A stretch of 29,198 bases of DNA, from IMG/VR virus record IMGVR_UViG_3300010885_015116, positions 1 to 29,198 of that record. One strand, given 5' to 3'. Position numbers and translations under genes: made by a program. The DNA is from a virus. The notes under the pieces are model-generated. The model was not told where the DNA came from. It searched no databases and saw nothing but the letters and a program-made list of their open reading frames with translations. Positions 9,401-16,117 of the stretch are shown here, in pieces. Positions within the stretch are counted from its first letter, which is position 1. Every line of letters begins with the position of its first letter.

Positions 9401-12400
9401 CGCCGCATAGCCGGAGTTTGCACTTGAGTCTGAGCCGATACTGGTTGGAGCGCCTACTGCTCCCCAGGTTTGATTGCCGATACTGACAACTGATCCAAAT
9501 CCATATGCTCCGGGATTATTACACTCTATTATACTGTTTTGAGTAAATGGATTAGACGAAGTTCTCACATAAGTGTAAAGTGCGCCCGACTGTGTGTCAC
9601 CGTAACCTGGTGCGCCCACAAAAGCAAACACGTTGTCTCGGGCTTGTGCAACGCTTGTACCAAATTGACTGTCGGCCGACGGCGACGTCACTTCAAGTTG
9701 ACCACTAGTATGGAACACTTCTTGTTTTTCTACAACTTCCCATAGCCCTGCGCCATTGTTATCGATCCAGGCACGATCTCCGGGTATCAGATTATTAGCA
9801 TATGGCAATGTGATAATGTCGCTGCCTTGTGTGACTCGTTGAGTTTGCAAAGTAAATGGTGTTCCAGTACCCGTAGCCACAGTTTGACTAGTCTGCAAGA
9901 AAGTGAAAGCAATAGTGACCTGGAAAATGCTCGGAACATTTAATACTCGATACACTCCGTCAACACCAGATCCAAAATATTTGATTAACAAAATATTGTC
10001 TGCGACTAATCCGTGTGCTTGATTAAACGTAGCCACTGCGGTGCCATTGAGGTTGCTGTTGACTTGTGTGATGATGCCTTGTACTTGGGCTGTTCTATAA
10101 ATGCCCCAATCGTAGTCATTGATTTTGGCTATCCATACTATAGAGCCCACGTTGACATTGTTTAAATTGCCTGCCAACGAAGCAGTATTGTCAATATTGA
10201 ACACAGTAATATCAACATCATCAATGTTTACATATCCTGCCGATGGCAGGACTGTGTCTGTAATTTTAACCAGTGTAGTGGTCAATATGTCAGGGCTAGG
10301 TATTTTGTAACTTTGATTCCATAAGTTACTGAGCAATACTGTTTGTTCAGCCAGGCTTGATTCACCAGGAACGACCACTTGAATCAGGCTGGGATTTGAA
10401 GTCAACAATGCTTCATTCAATCTCATTTCATAAAAACTTCTGTTGGCATTGGCACCATATACGCCACGTTGTACTGCCCAGTTTTCATAAATGTTATACT
10501 CGGATACGCCGCGGCCAAAATCAGCAAAGGTAAAAATCTCTGCCGCACGTACAGTACCTTTGGTTCCAAGGAATTGTCGATACAAGTTAACTTGACTGGT
10601 GCTGTCTAGATTCAGCGACACCATGTATTCTCTAGGTTTGAATCCAATTAAATTGTAGGCAAATAAATCTTGATTGAGTTCAAGATTGGCCTGATACACA
10701 TCATATGTGTTGGCCAACTGATCACTCTTGTTGGGCAAGTTGGGCAATAAACCTTGCTGGATTTTGGTATAGTCACTGCGTGTCCAGTCGTTGAAATCAA
10801 ACTTTGCTTTGGGCTGTACAATGTCAACTGCACTGTAATAGAAATTTTTGTATAACACAATTTCCCCGCGGGCGTATTTGCGCAGAGGTTCCCATTCTTT
10901 GATGTTGTTTTGATTCAGTATAAAGCCTGGCGCATTTAATTGACCGTTCCATTCCTGGGTAGTGGAACCAATCAGTCGCACTCGACTTTGTCGAGCACCG
11001 GTTGCAGGATAATAAATCAAATCAGCAAAAATACTCTCATTGTCCAACACAATCATGTTTTCATATGATGTAAATTTGATATGAAAGTAGTTTATGGTAT
11101 CAGCAGTTAGACTCTTGAGGGTAAATGTATTATCCAATCGTTCGACCACAAGATTTCTTGTGGCAAATGGAGTACGATCAGCATTGAGTACCATGTTTTC
11201 TGTGGTCTGCAAAGCAATGCTGTCAACTATGGCACCTGGCCTTACTACCGTCACTTGTGATGCCGCCGAATTCAAATTTATAATACTACCTTCGGCCCAA
11301 CCTTGACCACTCCAGTACAGGAATTCACTGACCATTTGGTTCCAGTCTATTAGATAACCATTTTCCATTTGGTCAAATACCACACCTTGCTGTTGTAGCA
11401 ATGCACCATAACTCAATAAGAAATCTGCTACCAAGGTTCTGTTGGTAAACACATATCCGTAAGGAACCTGTACCACTTGATCACTATAAGTCACTGGTAC
11501 ACGGACGTCAAATCCTCCCGCACTGATTGTACCCAATACACCATTGACTTTGCTGACCAAGATATTGAAATAAGGTTGTGTGGTACTGTATCCGTATACT
11601 GCCCAGCCATTGCCAGTCGACTGCACAATTATACTGCTGTAAGTCAACTGATCAAAAGGTACATTTTTGTAAAACAACAAATTGTAACTTTCGTCTGGTA
11701 ACAACAAACTTGAATTGAGACTGTTAGGACTCGACTTTTCAGTGTAAATTTCCAACAGATTTTTACCAGTAAATGCTGCCATTCTATAACACAACCGCAC
11801 ATCAAGATTTTTAAGATCTGCTGTGAGTGCGTCTGTGGAATTGATTCCGGTCACACGATTGTAGTCTACGATCCAGTCGATATAACTGGCCTTGCTGACA
11901 CCATTGCCATAAATTTCAATGCCATTGGCATCTAGTCTGTAACGACCGTTATAGAGATACTGCCCAAGTTCTGCATTGTAGCGGTATAAGTCACGGTCAG
12001 CAAACAGGCTAAAGAATTCTGCAGGGCGTGTGAGTACCAACATTCGCATGATAGCAAATGGATAAGCACTACTTGTTCTCCAGGCATTTTCTACAGGAGC
12101 ATCATCACCAACAGTCCAACTTTTCCTAAAGTTTGTGCTGTTAAAGTTGCCGACCACGGTTTCAATAGGTGGTAGTAATGTGCCTTCACTGCCTGAAGGA
12201 ATCACTTGTGTGAGTTTGGGTCTGGCATATTGAGGCAGTATATAAGGTGCAACAGGATCTCTTACTAGACCCAATGCTAGATCATCCCAAAGAACCAAGT
12301 TGCCAGAAGTATAAGGAGCAGGGCCATATTCATCCATCCACCAGACTGGCATTACACTAAAACCCAACATCTCCCAGGGTCGTGTGTTAGGACTTATGGT

Positions 12401-15400
12401 GTCGTAGAAATAATTGTATATGCCGCGCCAGGCGCCCACCGCCAATGGTTGGTTATCAGTCAACTTGTTACTGGCGGTACTGTAGTTCCAAGTAAATCCA
12501 TTATTGGGCAAATAGTCTTGCGATTTATAATCTAGTTTGTTCCAGCCGACCCATGTTAAGAAATCTTGACTTTCAATATCAGTAATTTCTTGCAAGATGT
12601 AATCGGTTGTGCGGAATTGACCGGGCACAACTTCGGTGGCTGTGAGTGGTACAGGATTGCCATCCAGTTTTAAATTGCTGTAAATTCTGATTTCAAATTC
12701 CAATAACAACTGATCTCTGAAGTCACCAAACGCCACTGTAATCGAGCCATCATGGCCGCGAATAACTCGCCGAGGTGTGACATAAGTTGTGTCTAGATAT
12801 ATTTCAGGAATAAATGCAGGATACAATCCTAGTTTGGTAGGAGTGTTAGGTATAAAGGTACCATATGTTTCTGCGTATTCTTGTATGACCACGGTGTCGC
12901 CCACTGCCAACGGAATGATAATGGTCAGTGTTGCAGAATCAGTAGAAACCACATACTCAAGATCTCTAGTGAGCAGGCGATCGTTGACATAGACCAATAG
13001 GCCCAAGTAATTGGCTGAAGTATAATTATAAACCTGTGTGGTATCGAAAATTTGTGTGGAAATTGGATTAATTACAGTAGTAGATTCTGTATAGACATTA
13101 CCGCCCGGCAACATGTCACTCCAGTAGAATGGATTTGAACTGGTTCGTCCGGCAATGAGATCCGTTATGACTGCTGTCAGTATTTCAGGCACAGTCATAT
13201 TAACATAGTCATTGCTGATCGCAGTATTCAATAATTGTGCTTTGTATTTTTCGTATTCTCTTGAGTTGTATTCAAGACTGGCAAAAATATTATACTCTGG
13301 GTTACGCAAGAAATAACCAGCCAAGGTCATTGGAGAACTTTGTTGCAGAATATTTAGACCAAAAGGTATAATATTGCCCAGGTCACGTGAGTTGTTGGCT
13401 CCGTTGATTTTGCCTGTGAGCCCGATAAGATTTTGACCAATGGTGTCGTAATGCGTTCTTATTGTGCCTAGTGTAAGATTATCTGCGTTTTCGTTCAGCG
13501 GGTTGTTTTCAAGGTTGATTGGCACTTGATAAAATGCCACTGCACTGGCTTGATCGCTTAGAACCAAAACTTCAATTATTTGCCCAGGCACAATAACTGT
13601 GGTGCTAGGAAATGTTATTGTTGTGGTGTTGTCAGTTGTGACGTAGGTATATGTACCTGGGTCCTGGAATGTGCTATCAATATAAATTTTAATTGATGGA
13701 ACTGTGTCCACAGGCAACGCTGCCACGTCTAATAATAACGGCGTGTTTTCAGCATATACAAAACTAAATTGTTGATAAATTTTGCTTTTGACTGCGGCTG
13801 TTTGCCAACCAATTTCTCGACGATAAACTGTACGGTCAGCGTATTGTCTTACAAATCCTATGCTGATGTTTTTTGTGTAACTTACATTGTCTTTGACATA
13901 GAGAAAAGTGTCAGCATAAAGATTATTGTTAAACACAATGTCGCCAATGTTGTTGAGACTCAGATAGCGTAAAGGAAATCCTAGTACTGTATCATCTGCG
14001 CCTGGGCCAACAGCATAACTAAACAACTTGGATCCCGCAAATGTGCTACTAGGATACGCCACCAGATTGCTGAGACTGTATCCGTTACTGTCGTAGATAT
14101 CAAACAACGGTGCTTGGTTTACACTGGTCTTTTGTTGTGCTCGAATCCATTGAACACCGTCATAATAAAAACTTATGCCTTGCAATGTGGTGCCACTGAG
14201 ACAGACCACTGTTTGATCAAAAAATACGTCAGCGTCGCTGGCTGGAACTAGGTTGATAACTGGATCTGAAAATGAACTGCCATCATCGCTGAGGGTTACA
14301 AATTCAACTGTATAAATTTTGTCTCTTACATCGGGATCTGTGTCTCGAGCAAAAATAACTCTGGTTCCAGCAATGAATGTATATCCATCAACTCCGTAAC
14401 CCACAGTCCCGTTTATGGTGCTAAGAGCGTCGGTTGTGACAAAATCAATGATATCCACAGGTTGCTTGCCTTGTGTACCCATTTCATACAGTCTAGTGCC
14501 GCCGCGGAATTCCAAGATAGGACGTCGTGCTCTGAATGCATTGTCCAGCACTGGTACAGTATTGTTGTATGTGGCCGAAGCATTGATCACATCAACGTGG
14601 AACCAACGATTGCTACGACTCCATGCATTAAGATCCGGAGAATCCAGGGCCATGGTCAAGTAGTCTGGTATCAATGGTTGGTTTAGGCTGGAATCAAAGT
14701 TGCCCACATCAAAAGGTGTTGAGTCAAATGGCACTGTGGCACTTTGTGTGTAGGTTTCCGGAGTGACATAGTTGCTGGTGGGCAATAATTGTATGGCTGT
14801 GCCAACTCCAGCCACATAGTATTCTTGATTTGCATAACTAGTGGGCACCACTGGTGCAAGAAACTGCACCTTGAGATTGTTGGTAAACACTACCCCATTG
14901 GGGCTAGTGTAGTTTTGTTTGCCTAAAATGTCAGTAACAACATTAATAGTTGAACTGTCGGCTTGATCGACCAGTCTGATCTGACCAAAAATATCTGGGT
15001 TGGTTCCATCTTGATACCACAACACGTCTTTAATTGCAGTGAGCAACGGAACTTCAGTAATCACACTGCTGGCATTACTGTACCACGTTGTGCTGGCCCA
15101 CTCAGTACCAAACAACACATCAAACTTGGACAGAGTGCTTATGGTAGAGATAGGAATCAAGTTGATAATTGGCAAATTGTCGATGTCGTAGATGTACTGT
15201 ATCTGCCAAACGTTGTTGGTCGGAAAAGTAGGAGATGTTGTGAATACCAGGGTCTTGTTGTTGAGATTGGTAATGCCATCTATGCCACCATAGTTAGAAA
15301 TGATATCACTGAGATAGACTCCGTTTAACTGATCGTAACTCAATGCACTCAACAGGTCCACGTTGCCAATGCTGGTCAGGTCATAGTAGAACTGTTGTGC

Positions 15401-16117
15401 ATTTTTAAATGGTACATAAAAAGTAACTGTGCCCAGGTCTTCGCCGTTGTTGGTAACGCCCAGCACTGTTCTACTGCTGATGTTAGGAGCATAGGGTAAC
15501 GTTCCGTTGATACCCGGGTCAGTTTGTATCCAGAACGGATTGCCAGTTTGACTCACTTGAAATGTGTAGTTGCCTCCACGTACCAGAGTGATCACAGGAT
15601 TATTGCCGGTAACACCACTAAAGTTGTATGATGCTGTGTTACGAGTAACAGTAAAGTTATCAGTTAGTGGTATCTCTGTTGCATACACATCTACCACATT
15701 AGGTCCGGCAGGCAACCAATAATATTGACTGTAGTTTACAAATTTATCAAAACTAACAAATGGATCCCAGGTATAGTATTCGCTGGTATAAAGTCTATCA
15801 CTCTTGGTTGTGTTGGCACCTTGAACTGCTAGTGCATCAGTAATGCCAGGATATGTAATAGCATCTTGTATTTCTGTAGTGTCTGGCTTGAGGCTGATGA
15901 CACCAGGTTCCAACTGATAGTTGGCTCTGACTGCATCGGGTTCTAGCACATAGTAGTCATTGGGATTAACCCCAGGTCCAACTCTACGGCCCACATAACC
16001 TTGTGTTTTCTTGAATGCAGGTTCTTGGACCAGTTGATCTAGTGTGGCATTTAAAAATTGTTTGTTGGGAGTGGTCTGAAATATTTCAGGTAAAAAATCA
16101 ACAGTGCGTATAGCCAT
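3494..16117 (-). CDS. Giant mosaic baseplate/tail fibre protein, 4207 aa, at the gp7 position
   Basis: One uninterrupted 12.6-kb frame starts by TAATG overlap with the gp6-like gene. T4 gp7, which occupies this place, has about 1032 residues. Approximate domains: 1-60 conserved head (KQFLNATLDQLVQEP); 485-545 DYLTMALDSPDLNAWSRSNR; 806-853 and 1030-1083 Ig-like beta modules; 1244-1320 PWEMLGFSVMPVWWMDEYGP; 1738-1790 carbohydrate-binding-like (CBM5/12-type) module; 2140-2915 seven FG-GAP repeats with Ig-like modules (2305-2371, 2373-2443, 2502-2569) and a second CBM-like module (2657-2703) inserted; 3333-3530 a conserved helical region (TSLIDVDHKIAQLIPYQTYQ); 3592-3664 two GSGY repeats; 3685-3781 an interrupted third CBM-like module; 3918-3983 and 4106-4173 further Ig-like modules, with a VNGERIMY/LLRGTAGTA motif between them. 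No enzyme motif or membrane segment is visible. It probably fuses wedge and fibre functions. The virion role is likely; equivalence to gp7 is inferred from position. Confidence 0.85.
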   Translation of the reverse strand: MAIRTVDFLPEIFQTTPNKQFLNATLDQLVQEPAFKKTQGYVGRRVGPGVNPNDYYVLEPDAVRANYQLEPGVISLKPDTTEIQDAITYPGITDALAVQGANTTKSDRLYTSEYYTWDPFVSFDKFVNYSQYYWLPAGPNVVDVYATEIPLTDNFTVTRNTASYNFSGVTGNNPVITLVRGGNYTFQVSQTGNPFWIQTDPGINGTLPYAPNISSRTVLGVTNNGEDLGTVTFYVPFKNAQQFYYDLTSIGNVDLLSALSYDQLNGVYLSDIISNYGGIDGITNLNNKTLVFTTSPTFPTNNVWQIQYIYDIDNLPIINLIPISTISTLSKFDVLFGTEWASTTWYSNASSVITEVPLLTAIKDVLWYQDGTNPDIFGQIRLVDQADSSTINVVTDILGKQNYTSPNGVVFTNNLKVQFLAPVVPTSYANQEYYVAGVGTAIQLLPTSNYVTPETYTQSATVPFDSTPFDVGNFDSSLNQPLIPDYLTMALDSPDLNAWSRSNRWFHVDVINASATYNNTVPVLDNAFRARRPILEFRGGTRLYEMGTQGKQPVDIIDFVTTDALSTINGTVGYGVDGYTFIAGTRVIFARDTDPDVRDKIYTVEFVTLSDDGSSFSDPVINLVPASDADVFFDQTVVCLSGTTLQGISFYYDGVQWIRAQQKTSVNQAPLFDIYDSNGYSLSNLVAYPSSTFAGSKLFSYAVGPGADDTVLGFPLRYLSLNNIGDIVFNNNLYADTFLYVKDNVSYTKNISIGFVRQYADRTVYRREIGWQTAAVKSKIYQQFSFVYAENTPLLLDVAALPVDTVPSIKIYIDSTFQDPGTYTYVTTDNTTTITFPSTTVIVPGQIIEVLVLSDQASAVAFYQVPINLENNPLNENADNLTLGTIRTHYDTIGQNLIGLTGKINGANNSRDLGNIIPFGLNILQQSSPMTLAGYFLRNPEYNIFASLEYNSREYEKYKAQLLNTAISNDYVNMTVPEILTAVITDLIAGRTSSNPFYWSDMLPGGNVYTESTTVINPISTQIFDTTQVYNYTSANYLGLLVYVNDRLLTRDLEYVVSTDSATLTIIIPLAVGDTVVIQEYAETYGTFIPNTPTKLGLYPAFIPEIYLDTTYVTPRRVIRGHDGSITVAFGDFRDQLLLEFEIRIYSNLKLDGNPVPLTATEVVPGQFRTTDYILQEITDIESQDFLTWVGWNKLDYKSQDYLPNNGFTWNYSTASNKLTDNQPLAVGAWRGIYNYFYDTISPNTRPWEMLGFSVMPVWWMDEYGPAPYTSGNLVLWDDLALGLVRDPVAPYILPQYARPKLTQVIPSGSEGTLLPPIETVVGNFNSTNFRKSWTVGDDAPVENAWRTSSAYPFAIMRMLVLTRPAEFFSLFADRDLYRYNAELGQYLYNGRYRLDANGIEIYGNGVSKASYIDWIVDYNRVTGINSTDALTADLKNLDVRLCYRMAAFTGKNLLEIYTEKSSPNSLNSSLLLPDESYNLLFYKNVPFDQLTYSSIIVQSTGNGWAVYGYSTTQPYFNILVSKVNGVLGTISAGGFDVRVPVTYSDQVVQVPYGYVFTNRTLVADFLLSYGALLQQQGVVFDQMENGYLIDWNQMVSEFLYWSGQGWAEGSIINLNSAASQVTVVRPGAIVDSIALQTTENMVLNADRTPFATRNLVVERLDNTFTLKSLTADTINYFHIKFTSYENMIVLDNESIFADLIYYPATGARQSRVRLIGSTTQEWNGQLNAPGFILNQNNIKEWEPLRKYARGEIVLYKNFYYSAVDIVQPKAKFDFNDWTRSDYTKIQQGLLPNLPNKSDQLANTYDVYQANLELNQDLFAYNLIGFKPREYMVSLNLDSTSQVNLYRQFLGTKGTVRAAEIFTFADFGRGVSEYNIYENWAVQRGVYGANANRSFYEMRLNEALLTSNPSLIQVVVPGESSLAEQTVLLSNLWNQSYKIPSPDILTTTLVKITDTVLPSAGYVNIDDVDITVFNIDNTASLAGNLNNVNVGSIVWIAKINDYDWGIYRTAQVQGIITQVNSNLNGTAVATFNQAHGLVADNILLIKYFGSGVDGVYRVLNVPSIFQVTIAFTFLQTSQTVATGTGTPFTLQTQRVTQGSDIITLPYANNLIPGDRAWIDNNGAGLWEVVEKQEVFHTSGQLEVTSPSADSQFGTSVAQARDNVFAFVGAPGYGDTQSGALYTYVRTSSNPFTQNSIIECNNPGAYGFGSVVSIGNQTWGAVGAPTSIGSDSSANSGYAAVIYRFPNSPTFVLSNLLTVPDDTYIDSSSEFGTSVVVSPDENWMYIGAPGINQVYAYGLVEIEAQQVEYVTDGVQTVYNYSSNVIIDSGEYEQLFVVLANQLLTYTTDYTVTATSVVLNTAPAQDLVLRIGRRVSKTFTGNGVTQTFSLNEYLYSATNIYSFKVTVNDIIQRPNIDYTFNNSTRNITFDSAHIPTGTIAVTTQSYYTYVETLSPAGLDVSARFGQSVSCSTDGRQIIIGCPNDTYDSVSDAGSTYVYDRSVQRFIVTDNTQTVYQVDTTLVAPTSVILNNQFLTNTEGNASGDYTVTGTNEITLTIPAAVGDILEIEVNTFSLIQTIGSNAPFQGANFGQAVDLCHYNCSLYVGAPQDGSVLPEAGSVERDVNQSRVYGITTSTVNARLNPGNTIRINNMEVALSTPTTWNNALTYTVDTIVEYNQGLWIAIKPVPVGTSLNDTTYWQPSSWAAVLAQDINSSTVPNVIARAGAVPGTQTFGLLTVSVKNTDAATAGNKLTVLPGLIGNIFDSMVFETFVYTQTISSPYPVAYAAFGSDVNIDNTSLVLTVGAPRGNIYRPTTFDGGTTYFDSKTTIFNGPLIQSGAVYTYDYFASDTDSVTNPGKFAFGLQIYDQTVTELDQYGTSVDYTNGILLAGSPKDDLGDSSLVARNYGAVSIFNNPDLSPAWTPINLQQPVVDIALINGVFTYDRITSAKTTFFDFIDPLQGKILGAARQNIDYIGAVDPAAYNVGAKNNYGQIWAATREGQIWWDTNSVRFIDPNQDDIVYAARRWSQLFPGSSVDVYQWVASSVPPANYTGPGTPRTVTNYSVTTGLNKTGVFGTTYYFWVKNITTINTAIGKTLSPSGIARYIADPRSSGIPYVAFVSPSATAIYNAIGEISAQDTVISIEFDRQLTDDNVHVQYDLLPQDRANGFLPDNLYAKLQDSFCGVNTQGALVPDPTLSPAQRYGVQFRPRQSMFADRFLALQNYLEYVNAVLLQFPISETRNFSLLNSSEAEPEAGTGAWNKRVANIEELSYQDFAQVAVGYKYLVVSDSTQNGLWTIYTVTATKTFATLFLSRVQNYDTRNYWVYVTWYLPGYNSSVKIIAEVANVASLNTLSLTQAPVGSSAKVTANSQGKYEIYLRTNLGWDRVGLQDGTIQFLAELWDYALGRFGFDVEVFDAQHFDQEPVTETRKIIQAINEQLLIGDLLIERNRALMLMFNFVLSEFEAPEWLTKTSLIDVDHKIAQLIPYQTYQKNNQDFVLNYIQEIKPYHVQIREFNLIYNGFDDYQGSMADFDLPAFYNTEQVPNQYMSPILTPYTLSTATGTGHPSTYSDVAPDSTLWQTQPYSFWFENYTLSIQDVVIADSGSGYTVAPQLTVTGDCVTQATMTAVVNSAGNISQVIVTDPGSGYISTAIITVSGGNGTGGRIVAVMGNNLVRSINTTIKYDRYQYVSTIVPWEANVSYPKGTLVRYDDRVWSASKTVTAGSFTIGVTYTIKTLGTTNFISIGAVSNTVGVTFVATGTGSGTGTAIAWQPVTGTTFDPDDWTLVTASSLSGVDRTMGFYVPGPNEPGLDLPLLIDGVDYPGVQVTAPTFSQNTGFDVGNFDINPFDNISYGPEGRPTYDPAILDAIYESSFLDPYLGTLATDINVDGGEFVGPYESHAPEELVPGAIFDTMDFRVYTRQITTYTGDGSDAGPYAAPTASVEVEVAVNNVVVSPTEYTVDYGDSVNAGVTFNTAPAAGAVIVILETDPVSGLELRIFQDMRGVQATYRMTPATTTTLTQTLYANDDIVYVDNAGALAEPDLANNIWGVLTVNGERIMYRERDLIANTVSSLLRGTAGTAVDLHSVDSIVYNLSRDNLAPVIYQNQYVGSDTLADGTTTIFTADVDLSLEDSTFDAQAILVYVGGLLQTSGYTVTGDNPVTVEFDTAPTAGYQVTIQIRQGLGWYGAGSTTAYDGVGLQYTDTVAAQFFRG
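4770..5065 (-). other. Carbohydrate-binding-like module interrupted by a GTTNF-type cassette
   Basis: Within the giant protein, residues about 3685-3715 (VPWEANVSYPKGTLVRYDDR, then VWSASKTV) are the first half of a CBM5/12-like fold, and residues about 3768-3781 (VTGTTFDPDDWTLV) are its last strand. Between them lies a self-contained segment of about 50 residues (YTIKTLGTTNFISIGAVSN, then FVATGTGSGTGTA). From memory this segment is a separate module in many aquatic phage tail proteins. The junctions show similar residues, VTAGSF on one side and VTGTTF on the other. Confidence 0.55.
7375..9700 (-). repeat. Seven FG-GAP (integrin-alpha-like) repeats forming a probable beta-propeller
   Basis: Seven copies of an FG-x-S/A-V ... 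V/I-G-A-P pattern occur in the giant protein: FGTSV/VGAP at about 2152/2168, FGSVV/VGAP at 2206/2221, FGTSV/IGAP at 2269/2285, FGQSV/IGCP at 2462/2477, FGQAV/VGAP at 2586/2601, FGSDV/VGAP at 2784/2802 and YGTSV/AGSP at 2871/2887. Most are followed by a G-x-x-Y-x-Y strand (GALYTY, GSTYVY, GAVYTY). Seven is the blade number of integrin-alpha propellers. The spacing FG to GAP is 15-18 residues, shorter than repeats with a Ca-binding loop, so calcium binding is doubtful. Confidence 0.7.
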
